From contig NZ_JBNAMV010000004.1 in the NCBI RefSeq assembly GCF_049705945.1, positions 186,001-250,000 on the forward strand: DNA of 64,000 nt, given 5' to 3'. This document shows positions 1 to 7,701 of this stretch, one piece after another. Under the pieces are notes generated by a model, which searched no databases, was not told the DNA's origin, and saw nothing but the letters and a program-made list of their open reading frames with translations. Within the stretch, counting starts at the first letter, position 1. Every line of letters begins with the position of its first letter. Origin of the DNA: Salarchaeum japonicum_A (GTDB taxonomy: Archaea > Halobacteriota > Halobacteria > Halobacteriales > Halobacteriaceae). Position numbers and translations under genes: made by a program.

Positions 1-324
1 TTCCAGTTGTTCCTCGTACTTCTCGCGTTGTTCGCGGCGCTCCGCGATTTCGTCGTCCTTGAGTTCGGTGACGCCGCCGTCCCAGACGAACACGGGCGTG
101 AGGTCGTTCTCGAAGAACTTCGGGAGCCCCTTCACGACCCCGAGGAGGTTCGCCACCTCGGTCCCCTGGCTCGTGGTGTAGACGGAGTCGCTCGTCCACT
201 TCACGGTCGTGGTGAGGTACTTGTAGAGCCAGTTGTGCGCGTCCACGGCGACCGCGTCCCCGTCGAGGTCGGCGACCGCGACTTCCTCGATGGCGGCGAG
301 CTGCCGCAGGTCCGAGAGTCCCAT
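1..324 (-). CDS. fen: Flap endonuclease FEN1, N-terminal part (cut by window start)
   Basis: Structure-specific 5' flap nuclease of Okazaki fragment maturation and base excision repair. Only the first 108 residues lie in the window. They match the XPG/Rad2 N-terminal domain: VAVDAHNWLYKYL carries a likely metal ligand at Asp28, and TPVFVWDGG carries a second at Asp82. The ATG at 322-324 is the first in frame and sits close to the usual family start. The gene runs off the left edge, so the helical arch, remaining acidic residues and PCNA-binding tail cannot be checked. The family assignment is firm. Confidence 0.93.
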   Translation of the reverse strand, partial: MGLSDLRQLAAIEEVAVADLDGDAVAVDAHNWLYKYLTTTVKWTSDSVYTTSQGTEVANLLGVVKGLPKFFENDLTPVFVWDGGVTELKDDEIAERREQREKYEEQLE

Positions 325-371
325 TACTCGTGCTTAGACGCGTTCGACGTTAAGGCTTCGTCACGCCCCAG

Positions 372-581
372 TCAGCGGAGGCCGACGGCGAGGAGGACGA
401 GGCCGACGAGGATGGTGGCAGCGCCCGCGCCGCGCTGGACGAGCACGGCTTCGCGGTCGGTGAGGTCGTCGTCGCCGTCGTACATCGCGTTCTCGGGCCG
501 GAAGACGAGGTCCGGTTTCAGGAGCGCCGCGGTGCCCGTGGCGAGCGCGAGCACGCCGAGCACGAGGAAGACGGGGTTCAT
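372..581 (-). CDS. Small two-helix membrane protein (DUF6199-like)
   Basis: A 69-residue protein with a hydrophobic helix at each end (about residues 3-20 and 52-68) and an acidic middle containing a short YDGDDDLTD stretch. The pattern of a helix, a KPxLVF-type turn and an RGAGA-type start of the second helix resembles the small DUF6199 membrane family, by eye only. It starts 27 bases after the upstream acetyltransferase stop and probably shares its transcript. No function can be assigned. Its codon use and composition match its neighbours, which supports a real gene. Confidence 0.72.
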   Translation of the reverse strand: MNPVFLVLGVLALATGTAALLKPDLVFRPENAMYDGDDDLTDREAVLVQRGAGAATILVGLVLLAVGLR

Positions 582-608
582 GCGTGGTGGTAGGGGTGAG
601 CGCGCGCT

Positions 609-1130
609 TCAGGCTGGCGGTTCCCGCGGGTCGGGCGCGCCGGCGTCGAGTTTCTCCGCGACGAACGCGGCTTCCTCGTCGGCGAGGTCGCGCTCCCGGT
701 ACGCGCGGAGGCCGGCGCGGTAATCGGCGTCTGCGGGCGCGGGATGCGCGAGCACGAGTTCCGCGAGCCCGGTTCGGTCGCCCGTCCAGCCGAACCCGGC
801 CTTGTGGAGCGCGTGGTACGCGAACGGATTGTTGACGGCGATGTGGACGGTGGGAAAACGCTCGTGCAGGCGGTCTGTCGCGAACGCGCAGAGCCGCGGG
901 CCGATTCCGCGGCCGCGGTAGTCCTCGCGGACGGTGACGTACCGCAGCCACCCCACAGAGTCGTCGGTTCGGTCGGCGTTGAACGACACCGCGCCCACCA
1001 CGTCGCCGTCGTCGCGCGCGACCGCTTTCCCCGTGTTCGACATGACGAACTTCCCGGCGTACGCGAAGCGCTGCCAGTCGAGGCGCAGCGTGGGTTCATC
1101 GGCGGGCCAGCCGAGGACGTCGAACTCCAT
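609..1130 (-). CDS. GNAT family N-acetyltransferase
   Basis: A 173-residue acyltransferase of the GNAT superfamily, which uses acetyl-CoA to acylate an amine. The acetyl-CoA pyrophosphate loop is RGRGIGPRL at residues 72-80, preceded by the beta-strand WLRYVTVRED and followed by a helix, as in motif A. A second conserved region, NNPFAYHALHKAGFG (about 111-125), fits motif B. The acceptor substrate is unknown. It is divergent from the methyltransferase gene, with only 26 bases between the two starts, so their promoters must overlap. The small membrane protein gene follows on the same strand. Confidence 0.88.
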   Translation of the reverse strand: MEFDVLGWPADEPTLRLDWQRFAYAGKFVMSNTGKAVARDDGDVVGAVSFNADRTDDSVGWLRYVTVREDYRGRGIGPRLCAFATDRLHERFPTVHIAVNNPFAYHALHKAGFGWTGDRTGLAELVLAHPAPADADYRAGLRAYRERDLADEEAAFVAEKLDAGAPDPREPPA

Positions 1131-1156
1131 GCTCGTGGCTGGGGCGGCGGACGCTT

Positions 1157-1753
1157 ATGTCGCACGCCCGCGACTCCACGGGTGTGCACGACGTTCCGTA
1201 CTTCGACGCGTTCGCGCCGGTGTACGACTTGGTGATGCCGGCTGCGGAGCGCGCGCCGCTCACGGCCGGCCTCGCGAACGCCGAGCGGGACGTGGAGCGC
1301 GTGCTCGACCTCGGCGGCGGAACCGGGCGGGCCGCTCGCGCGCTCGGCGGGGCGACCGTCGTGGACGCCTCCCGCGGAATGCTCGAACGCGCTGCTGCGG
1401 ACGACCTTCCCGTAGTTCAGGGCGACGTAGGCGCGCTCCCGGTTCGGTCGGACGCCGCGGACGCGGCAGTGGTCGTGGACGCGCTCCACCACTTCCCGGA
1501 CGTTCCCGCGGCGCTCTCCGAGGCCGCGCGCGTCCTCCGTCCGGGCGGCGTGCTCGTGGTTCGCGAGTTCGACCCATCGACAGTTCGGGGACGGCTGCTC
1601 GAAGCGGCCGAGCACGCGATTCGGTTCGACTCCACGTTCTACGCGCCGGACGCTCTTCAGAATCTGCTGGCGGACGCGGGATTCGCGGCGCACGTCGTCG
1701 AGCGCGGGTTCGCGTACACGGTGGCGGGCGTTCGAGAGCAGAGGAGCGAATAG
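1157..1753 (+). CDS. Class I SAM-dependent methyltransferase
   Basis: A 198-residue methyltransferase related to the UbiE/Methyltransf_11 group. Motif I, LDLGGGTGRAA at residues 50-60, binds S-adenosylmethionine. A second acidic motif (VVDAS) follows, then VVVDALHHFPD (motif IV) and VLRPGGVLVVREFDP (post-motif). The substrate is unknown. The ATG at 1157 lies inside a TATA-like CTTATG. If that is the TATA box, transcription would begin near 1182 and the in-frame GTG at 1184 would be a leaderless start giving a 189-residue protein. Both starts keep the whole fold. Confidence 0.86.
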   Translation: MSHARDSTGVHDVPYFDAFAPVYDLVMPAAERAPLTAGLANAERDVERVLDLGGGTGRAARALGGATVVDASRGMLERAAADDLPVVQGDVGALPVRSDAADAAVVVDALHHFPDVPAALSEAARVLRPGGVLVVREFDPSTVRGRLLEAAEHAIRFDSTFYAPDALQNLLADAGFAAHVVERGFAYTVAGVREQRSE

Positions 1754-1775
1754 GGAGGGCGTCGAAGCGCGAGGT

Positions 1776-2189
1776 ATGTTCGAGTTCGACCGGCGGACGG
1801 TTCGGCGGTTCGCCGCGGGCGACGTGCTCGCGGTGTTCGCGTTCGTGACTGTGGGCGAGTACCAGCACAATCCGTTCCTCTTCCAGCCGTCGCAGGCGGG
1901 CGACCTTGCGGTCCAGCTCGCGGGTGCGGCGGTGCCGTTCCTCGCGGGCTGGCTGGTGGGGTCGTGGGCGCTTGGCGCGTACGGCGGGCGCGTGACCGAC
2001 TCGTGGCTTCGCCTTGGCGGCGCGACGGTCGGCGGCTGGCTCGTCGCGGACGTCATCGGGCAACTCCTGCGGAGTACGGCGTTTTTCCCGGGTGACGCGT
2101 CCCCGGTGTTCTTCGCGGTCACGGCGACGTTCGGGGCGTTGTTCCTGCTGGCGTGGCGAGTGGCCGCGACAACCGTGCTCGACTCATAA
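1776..2189 (+). CDS. DUF3054 family membrane protein
   Basis: A 137-residue integral membrane protein with four hydrophobic segments (about 13-28, 45-68, 79-97 and 108-131). The N-terminal FAAGDVLAVFAFVTVGEYQH and the WLVGSWALGAYGG segment match the DUF3054 family as I know it, a conserved actinobacterial and haloarchaeal membrane family with no known role. It begins 22 bases after the methyltransferase stop and is probably cotranscribed. No catalytic motif is visible. Confidence 0.82.
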   Translation: MFEFDRRTVRRFAAGDVLAVFAFVTVGEYQHNPFLFQPSQAGDLAVQLAGAAVPFLAGWLVGSWALGAYGGRVTDSWLRLGGATVGGWLVADVIGQLLRSTAFFPGDASPVFFAVTATFGALFLLAWRVAATTVLDS

Positions 2190-2235
2190 GTTATGGGTCA
2201 GTAATCGATTAGCCACGCTTCACCTGTGGGAAACA

Positions 2236-2243
2236 CTTATATG
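2236..2243 (+). promoter_or_regulatory. TATA box of the small membrane protein gene
   Basis: CTTATATG lies about 31 bases before the ATG at 2271, the spacing expected of a haloarchaeal TATA box for a leaderless or nearly leaderless transcript. An upstream in-frame ATG at 2241 would lie within or before this box, so the box supports 2271 as the start. Confidence 0.6.
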
Positions 2244-2270
2244 ACTATCTCGCATAGTATACATCATATT

Positions 2271-2540
2271 ATGAGTGAGTATTACGACGTCATCCTCGGC
2301 ATCATCCCGCTCGCGTTCCTGGGTACCATCGGCGGCTTCAGCTTCTCCGGTTTCTCCCTCACCACCGCCGTCACCGCCGCAGGCCTCGTTGGCGTCGCGC
2401 TCGTCGGTCACGCCCTCTTCGTCAACGGCCCCGTCGACAGCACGTCCACGCCGGACGCGCCCGCCACGACGCCCGCCACCGGAGCGCCCGCCGCACAGAA
2501 CGTCTCCGGTGCGATGAACGCGCCCGTCGACGCCGAATAG
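2271..2540 (+). CDS. Small haloarchaeal membrane protein of unknown function
   Basis: An 89-residue protein. After a short N-terminus (MSEYYDVIL) come two hydrophobic helices (about 5-27 and 31-50), then an outer or cytoplasmic tail rich in Thr, Pro and Ala (TTPATGAPAAQ). The start at 2271 is preferred over two upstream in-frame ATGs because a TATA box lies 31 bases before it. It stands alone between the DUF3054 gene and the cyclodeaminase-like gene. No function is recognised. Short duplicated-helix proteins like this are common in haloarchaea. Confidence 0.7.
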   Translation: MSEYYDVILGIIPLAFLGTIGGFSFSGFSLTTAVTAAGLVGVALVGHALFVNGPVDSTSTPDAPATTPATGAPAAQNVSGAMNAPVDAE

Positions 2541-2580
2541 TCCCTCAACGCTTTTCCTCCCGCCGCGCGAACTCGCAGAC

Positions 2581-3579
2581 GTGACTGACGCACGCTACCT
2601 CGCGAGCGACGACGTATCCGACCTCGCGACACCCGCAGACTACGTCGAGGCCGTGCGAGACGCCTACCGCCAGCGCGGCGAGGGCGCGCCCGCCGAACCG
2701 CGCACGAAACTCGTGAACGGCGACCCGCCCGGGATGTTCACGACGTACGCCGCCGTCCTCCCGGACACGGGCGCGATGGGCGGCTACATGTACAGCGCGG
2801 GGTTCGGCGAGCGCGACGCGTGGTTCATGACGCCGCTGTTCGACGCCGACTCCGGCGAACCGCTCGCGCTCATCGACGGCGCGAGCATGAATCCCTTCAA
2901 GACCGGTGCGACGGGCGCGGTGGGCGTGGACGCGCTCGCGCGCCACGACGCCACCTCCGTCGCGGTCATCGGGAGCGGCGCGCAGGCGCGCGGCCAGCTC
3001 CGCTGCACCGCCACCGTCCGCGACCTCGAAACCGTCTGGGTGTACTCCCCGACCAAGGAACACAGAGAAGAGTTCGCGGGTGAGATGAACACCGCACTCG
3101 ACGCGTCCGTGGCCGCGGTCGCGTCCCCGGACGCAGCCATCGAGGAGGCGGACATCGTCATCACCGCGACGAACGCCGCCGAACCGGTGTTCGACGGCGA
3201 CCACCTCGAACCCGGGACGCACGTCACCGCGATGGGGCAGTACAACCCGAACAAGCGCGAACTCGACGCGACGACCATCGAGCGCGCGACCTACGTGCCC
3301 GACCTCCGCGACCGCGCGACGAAGGACGCCGGCTCGTTCCTCCACGCGCTCGATGAAGGCGTTGTCACTGAGGACCACATCCACGCCGAACTGGGTGACG
3401 TCATCGCCGGGACCGCCGACGGTCGGACGAGCGACGACGAAATCACGGTGTTCGACTCCGGCGGCACCGGTATCGAGACGGCCGCCGCTGCCTACCTATT
3501 GTACGAGCGCGCGGAAGAAGCGGGTCGCGGAACGACCATCGATATCTCGCCCGCGAGCGAAGCGCTGACGGGGGAGTAA
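2581..3579 (+). CDS. Ornithine cyclodeaminase / mu-crystallin family protein with altered active site
   Basis: A 332-residue member of the ornithine cyclodeaminase/alanine dehydrogenase fold. The Rossmann motif VIGSGAQARGQ (129-139) binds NAD(P), and the C-terminal DAGSFLHAL...AELGDVIAG region is typical. The GTG start is supported by a TATA-like CGCTTTTCC about 28 bases upstream. Residues that bind substrate or act in catalysis in studied members look changed. The usual GVK lysine position reads Tyr (MGGYMYS, about 66-72). The usual GxDxPGK aspartate reads Tyr (MGQYNPNKREL). The product is therefore probably not a classical ornithine cyclodeaminase, and the true substrate is unknown. Confidence 0.85.
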   Translation: MTDARYLASDDVSDLATPADYVEAVRDAYRQRGEGAPAEPRTKLVNGDPPGMFTTYAAVLPDTGAMGGYMYSAGFGERDAWFMTPLFDADSGEPLALIDGASMNPFKTGATGAVGVDALARHDATSVAVIGSGAQARGQLRCTATVRDLETVWVYSPTKEHREEFAGEMNTALDASVAAVASPDAAIEEADIVITATNAAEPVFDGDHLEPGTHVTAMGQYNPNKRELDATTIERATYVPDLRDRATKDAGSFLHALDEGVVTEDHIHAELGDVIAGTADGRTSDDEITVFDSGGTGIETAAAAYLLYERAEEAGRGTTIDISPASEALTGE

Positions 3580-3783
3580 CTACTCGTCGCGGCCGCGGAC
3601 GCGGTCGACGCGCTCTATCACGCCGACGCTCTTCTCGCCGACGATGGCGCCGACGAGGCCGCCGACCGCGCCGCCCGTGCTGGCGGTGTTCCGACCGAGC
3701 AGTCCGCCGAGCCCGGCGCCGACGGCGGCACCGATGGCTGCGTACTTCGCACGACTCACGGCCCTGTTGATTCGGGACTTCAT
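3580..3783 (-). CDS. Glycine-zipper small membrane protein
   Basis: A 67-residue basic-then-hydrophobic protein. It has an N-terminal MKSRINRAVSRAKY, then a Gly-rich segment (about 17-49) with repeated GxxxG spacing, as in AAVGAGLGGLLG and GGAVGGLVGAIVG. The charged end is RVDRVRGRDE. Such glycine zippers form tightly packed membrane hairpins, but no role is known. The ATG at 3783 is preferred over an upstream in-frame start because the protein then begins with a normal charged N-terminus. Its stop codon directly abuts the stop of the convergent gene ending at 3579. Confidence 0.68.
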   Translation of the reverse strand: MKSRINRAVSRAKYAAIGAAVGAGLGGLLGRNTASTGGAVGGLVGAIVGEKSVGVIERVDRVRGRDE

Positions 3784-3879
3784 GTTTCTATGTAGGAGGC
3801 GAGGACACAAAAACCTCGTCGCCGACTACAGCGCGACCGGGAGCGCGCTGTCCAGACTGGAAAGTGGCGAGGATGAGTC

Positions 3880-4785
3880 CTAGAGGTAGTCCGCGATGCC
3901 GAGCGCGACATCGAGAGGAACGCCGGCGAACAGCGCGCCGACGAGGTAGCCGAGGATGGCGCCGCCGTTGAGCAGTGGGAGGCCGGCGTGCGCTTCGCCC
4001 GCCAAAACCTCGCGGAGGAGGACGACGAGGCCGACGAGGGTTCCGGCGGCGGCGGTGAGAGCGGGGATGGGGACGCCGAGGATGGCGTCGGCGTCGAGGA
4101 AGAACGCGGCGCTCGCGACGAGAATCGTCGGCATGACGGCGTCGCCCAGTCCGATGAAGAGGGCGTCGCGTTCGCCGTCATCGTCGTCGCCGGCGGCGCC
4201 GGGCGTGCTGTCGTCCCGGAAGGAGTAGTCGAGGCGGGTGGGGACGACGAAGAGGATGGGGACGTTGAGGTCCATCACGCCCTCGGCGAGCGTGAGCATG
4301 TGTTTGGTGCGGTAGACGCTGATGGCGTCGTAGACGGCGAGGCCGACGAGCAGGATGAGCGCGGGGAGGACGCCGAAACTCACGCCGAACAGGGCTGCCG
4401 CGCCCATGCCCATGACGACGCCGGTGGCGTCGATGACGTACCACTCGGGGTAGACGAGCAGGCCGAGCACGACGAGCGCGGCCGCGCCGCCGCCGGCGAG
4501 TGCTCCGCCGACGACGCTGAACACGTAGTAGGTGACGAGCGCGCCGGTGGCGATGATGACGTACCGGATGGCTTGCTGTTTGCCGTACTTGATGACGGCG
4601 AGCATCACGGCGGTCGCGACGAGCAGCAGGCCGATGTAGAGGACGCTGTTGAGCGGGTTCGTGGGGTCCTCGATGGTCTGGTAGCGTTCGAAGGGCTCGA
4701 CGAGCGCGAGCGCGCCCGCCTGGACGAGCACGAAGAGGAGGACGGTCGCTGCACCCGCGAGGAGGGCACGCGTGCGCTGCTTCAT
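3880..4785 (-). CDS. Presenilin-type intramembrane aspartyl protease (family A22)
   Basis: A 301-residue polytopic protein with about nine hydrophobic segments, matching archaeal presenilin homologues (PSH). The catalytic pair is visible: YD in GLAVYDAISVY (Asp153) and GLGD in FIGLGDAV (Asp215). A PAL-like GLPLLNGGA motif follows at about 268-276. An acidic loop (GAAGDDDDGERD, about 197-207) separates the two catalytic halves, as in other PSH proteins. The expected role is cleavage of membrane-spanning peptides; the substrate is unknown. It is monocistronic, 39 bases downstream of gar1. Confidence 0.92.
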   Translation of the reverse strand: MKQRTRALLAGAATVLLFVLVQAGALALVEPFERYQTIEDPTNPLNSVLYIGLLLVATAVMLAVIKYGKQQAIRYVIIATGALVTYYVFSVVGGALAGGGAAALVVLGLLVYPEWYVIDATGVVMGMGAAALFGVSFGVLPALILLVGLAVYDAISVYRTKHMLTLAEGVMDLNVPILFVVPTRLDYSFRDDSTPGAAGDDDDGERDALFIGLGDAVMPTILVASAAFFLDADAILGVPIPALTAAAGTLVGLVVLLREVLAGEAHAGLPLLNGGAILGYLVGALFAGVPLDVALGIADYL

Positions 4786-4824
4786 GTCGGCACAGAGACG
4801 GCCGGGGGTTTTCGTCGTTCCGAC

Positions 4825-5052
4825 TTATCGCAGGTAGAGTGTCTCCCCGAGGAGCGCGGGGAGGTGGGCGTCGCCCGTCGGCGTGACCGCGAGGTAGGGG
4901 CGGTCGGTCGGACCGAACACGTCCACGACGCGACCCACGTCGTCCAGCGAGGAGTCGACGACGGTCGCGCCGATGTCGGGGTGGTCGTCGTCCTCGCAGC
5001 GGACGATGGCGAGGCCTTGCGCGGTCCTGGTGACGGTGCCTGCGCGCCGCAT
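4825..5052 (-). CDS. gar1: H/ACA RNA-protein component Gar1
   Basis: A 75-residue Gar1-type beta-barrel protein. Gar1 joins Cbf5, Nop10 and L7Ae in H/ACA ribonucleoproteins that pseudouridylate rRNA. The core DVGRVVDVFGPTDRPYLAV (about 38-56) is the conserved Gar1 signature. The start ATG at 5052 shares one base with the srp19 stop (TAATG), fixing the start and indicating translational coupling. The srp19-gar1 pair is a common archaeal arrangement. Confidence 0.9.
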   Translation of the reverse strand: MRRAGTVTRTAQGLAIVRCEDDDHPDIGATVVDSSLDDVGRVVDVFGPTDRPYLAVTPTGDAHLPALLGETLYLR

Positions 5053-5333
5053 TACTCGCGGAGCGCCGTGACGTACGCGCCGACGGCCTGCAGGAGGTCG
5101 GACTTCCCGGCGTCGTCGGCGTTCTCGACGAGCACGCGGCCGCGTTCGCGCCAGCTCTCCCGACTGTACGCCTTGTCTCGTTCGATGACGGCGTCGTACC
5201 CGACCTGTCCAACGGCCTTCGCTATCTCGTCGACGGTCGGGTCGGGGACCGCGAGGCTCTCGGGGACCCGCCGCCCCTCGGTGCGCGAGCACTCGCTGTC
5301 GAGGTAGGCGGGATAGATGACGTTCTCGACCAT
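5052..5333 (-). CDS. srp19: Signal recognition particle 19 kDa subunit SRP19
   Basis: A 93-residue RNA-binding protein that binds 7S RNA helices 6 and 8 and lets SRP54 assemble. The N-terminal VIYPAYLDSECSRTEGRRVP is the hallmark of SRP19, followed by PTVDEIAKAV and an RVLVE strand. Its length is normal. A minus-strand TATA-like GTTTAAC around 5356-5363 lies about 27 bases ahead of the ATG, supporting a leaderless start at 5333. It is coupled to gar1 through TAATG. Confidence 0.95.
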   Translation of the reverse strand: MVENVIYPAYLDSECSRTEGRRVPESLAVPDPTVDEIAKAVGQVGYDAVIERDKAYSRESWRERGRVLVENADDAGKSDLLQAVGAYVTALRE

Positions 5334-5373
5334 ACGAAAACGAAGTCGACGGGGCGGTTAAACCCTGTTGAAC

Positions 5374-6519
5374 CTAGCGACGGCGGGCGACGACGAGCGC
5401 GCCGGCGAGTGCGGCGAGTGCGGCGAGCACGCCGAACCCGGGCGTGCTACCTTCGGCGTTGGTGGTCGTCGTGGTCGCTGCGCTCGTAGTCGTCGTGCTT
5501 GGTCCGGTCATCGTGCCGGACGAAGTCGTCGTGGTCGTCGTGCTGTTCACGGACTCCCACGCGTCGGGGTGGAGGGCCTTCGTGATGTTCACGAGCGGGT
5601 AGACGACGCGGGGGGCGGGCTGGCTGAGGTAGTTACCGTTCACGACGACAATGTTCCCGTTCTGGTAGGCCTGCGTCTGCTTGAGGGCGTCCGTCGCGAC
5701 GGATTCGAGGGCTTCGGTTCCGGTGGGCGTCTCGTTCACCATCGCGGGCGTGTAGCTCGCGAGCAGCCACTCGGGGTTCTGCTGGAGGACGAACTCGCCG
5801 GAGACGCCGCTCGCGGTCGCGCCGGAGAAGTCACCGTTGAGGATGATGTTGTGCGCGCCGGCGGTGTTCATGATGTCCGTGATGAACGACGTGGGGCCGG
5901 GCGCGTATCCGCTCCCCATCGGGTAGTGCATCGACTTCGCCTCGACCTCGTCGGTCGCGGCTTTCACTTTTTGCACCTGGTTCTGCATCCACGTCACAGT
6001 CTCGTTCGCGCCTTCACAGTTCCCGACGAGCTTGCCGGTGAGCCGGGTCTTCTCGTAGATGTCCTGGAAGCTCGTGGCGGCGTCGAACTTGAAGACGGTC
6101 GTGCCGTTCTGCCGGAGTTTTTCGGCAGCGCTGTCCTCTTGGATGTTCGCGAGCAGGACGAGGTCGGGGTCCTGTGCGAGCACTTTCTCGACGTTCGCGT
6201 ACCCGAAGTCGGTCGCGACGTTCGGCACGTCCGCGGCGCCGTCGAGGTAGGTCGTGTAGGGGCTCTTCCAGATGCCGACGACCTTCTCGCGCGCGCCGAT
6301 TTCCCACATCGTCTGGGTGCCGCTGGCACCGACGACGACGACGCGCTCGGGTTCATCGGAGACTGTGACGTCGGTTCCGGTGGCGTCCGTCGCGGTGAAC
6401 GGATAGCCACACGTGGCGTTCGTGGCGTCGTCCTGGGCGGCGACGGTGCCGCCGAGGGCCGGAACGCCCGCGGTTGCGAGCAGTACGACCAGCACTACGG
6501 TGAAGAGGCGTCTGTGCAC
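5374..6519 (-). CDS. btuF: Cobalamin/siderophore-type ABC transporter substrate-binding protein, PGF-CTERM anchored
   Basis: A 381-residue extracellular binding protein of the BtuF/FhuD (Peripla_BP_2) class. It has a signal peptide (VHRRLFTVVLVVLLATAG), the fold start PERVVVVGASGTQTMWEIGA, and DPDLVLLANIQ. A long Thr/Ser linker leads to GSTPGFGVLAALAALAG and RRR, a PGF-CTERM anchor processed by archaeosortase. The GTG at 6519 is chosen because the palindromic TATA box at 6544-6553 lies about 30 bases upstream. It is divergent from btuCD, so vitamin B12 or a corrinoid precursor is the likely ligand; an iron-siderophore cannot be excluded from sequence alone. Confidence 0.88.
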   Translation of the reverse strand: MHRRLFTVVLVVLLATAGVPALGGTVAAQDDATNATCGYPFTATDATGTDVTVSDEPERVVVVGASGTQTMWEIGAREKVVGIWKSPYTTYLDGAADVPNVATDFGYANVEKVLAQDPDLVLLANIQEDSAAEKLRQNGTTVFKFDAATSFQDIYEKTRLTGKLVGNCEGANETVTWMQNQVQKVKAATDEVEAKSMHYPMGSGYAPGPTSFITDIMNTAGAHNIILNGDFSGATASGVSGEFVLQQNPEWLLASYTPAMVNETPTGTEALESVATDALKQTQAYQNGNIVVVNGNYLSQPAPRVVYPLVNITKALHPDAWESVNSTTTTTTSSGTMTGPSTTTTSAATTTTTNAEGSTPGFGVLAALAALAGALVVARRR

Positions 6520-6543
6520 GTCATCCCGTCCACGCTTGTTCAA

Positions 6544-6553
6544 TAAATATTTA
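6544..6553. promoter_or_regulatory. Palindromic TATA box shared by btuF and btuC
   Basis: TAAATATTTA is a perfect 10-bp palindrome. It lies about 30 bases from the GTG of btuF on one side and the ATG of btuC on the other. By spacing, the same box could position RNA polymerase in both directions, giving leaderless btuF and near-leaderless btuC transcripts. Confidence 0.65.
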
Positions 6554-6579
6554 CCTAACCCAACCCTGGTTGTTCTCGT

Positions 6580-7701
6580 ATGCCTGCCGCCCGCGCCAGA
6601 GTCGTCTCCGCGACGCTCGCCCTCGCCGCCCTCACAGTGGCGAGCATCGTCGCAAGCGCGACCCTCGGTCCGATATCCATCCCGCCCGCCGAGGTCGCGC
6701 AGGCCATCCTGAACGCGGTCGTCGTCCCCGCCGGCGTCACCGCCACCGCCGGCTTCCCATTCCTCGACGTGACGTGGGCGCACGTCTTCCACTTCGACGT
6801 CCCCGACCCCTACCCGTTCGTCGTCGTGAACCTCCGCCTCCCCCGCATCGTCCTCGGCGCCGCGGTCGGGTTCGCGCTCGCCGTCGCCGGCACCGTCATG
6901 CAGGGCTTCTTCCGGAACCCGATGGCCGACCCCTCCATCATCGGCGTCTCCTCCGGCGCCGCGGCCGCCGCCGTCGCCCTCATCGTCCTCCCGCTCACCG
7001 TCCCCGGCGGCATCCCCGCCGCGGCGTTCATCGGCGCGCTCGCCGCCGCCTTCTTCGTCTACCTCATCGCCACCCAGAACGGCCACACGCCCGTCGCCAC
7101 CCTCCTCCTCGCCGGCGTCGCCGTCCAGACCTTCCTCGGGTCCGTCGTGAGTCTCCTGATGGTGCGCTCCGACCAGCACAGCCTCCAGCGCGCCATCCAC
7201 TGGCTCATGGGCAGCCTCGCCGACACCGACTGGAGCGAAGTCTCCCTCGTCGTCCCCGTCGCGTTGCTCGGCGGCCTCGTCCTCTACGGGTACAGCCGCG
7301 AACTCAACCTCCTCCTCCTCAGCGAGGAGGACGCCCACTCGCTCGGCGTCGAAGTCGAACGCACCAAACGCCTCCTGCTCGCCGTCGCCAGCGTCGTCAC
7401 CGGCGCGGCCGTCATGTACGCCGGCGTCATCGGGTTTGTGGGGCTTATCGTCCCGCACGTCCTCCGCCTCGTCGTCGGCCCCGACCACCGGATTCTCCTC
7501 CCGACGAGCGCATTCGCCGGCGCGACCTTCCTCGTGCTCGCCGACACACTCGCCCGCGTCGGCGTAGACGGGCTCCCGCTGGGCGCGCTCGGCGTCACCG
7601 GCGTGTTCGGCGGCGGCCTCCCCGTCGGCGTCATCACGTCCTTCCTCGGCGCGCCCTTCTTCCTCTACCTCCTCCGGAAACGCGAGGTGCACGAGCTGTG
7701 A
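6580..7701 (+). CDS. btuC: Cobalamin-type ABC transporter permease (FecCD/BtuC family)
   Basis: A 373-residue permease with about ten membrane helices. Family signatures include LRLPRIVLGAAVGFALAVAG (about 86-105), NPMADPSIIGVSSGA (about 114-128), GxxVQTFLGS and the coupling-helix region GFVGLIVPHVLRL. As a dimer it passes corrinoid from the binding protein to the cytoplasm using BtuD-driven ATP hydrolysis. Its stop overlaps the btuD GTG by four bases, so the two are translationally coupled. It has a TATA box at 6544-6553. Confidence 0.93.
   Translation: MPAARARVVSATLALAALTVASIVASATLGPISIPPAEVAQAILNAVVVPAGVTATAGFPFLDVTWAHVFHFDVPDPYPFVVVNLRLPRIVLGAAVGFALAVAGTVMQGFFRNPMADPSIIGVSSGAAAAAVALIVLPLTVPGGIPAAAFIGALAAAFFVYLIATQNGHTPVATLLLAGVAVQTFLGSVVSLLMVRSDQHSLQRAIHWLMGSLADTDWSEVSLVVPVALLGGLVLYGYSRELNLLLLSEEDAHSLGVEVERTKRLLLAVASVVTGAAVMYAGVIGFVGLIVPHVLRLVVGPDHRILLPTSAFAGATFLVLADTLARVGVDGLPLGALGVTGVFGGGLPVGVITSFLGAPFFLYLLRKREVHEL

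Noticed and set aside
5374..7692. 772-codon minus-strand frame as one protein
   Set aside because: Only the part from 6519 downwards has signal peptide and binding-protein motifs; the rest is antisense to btuC with acidic low-complexity text.
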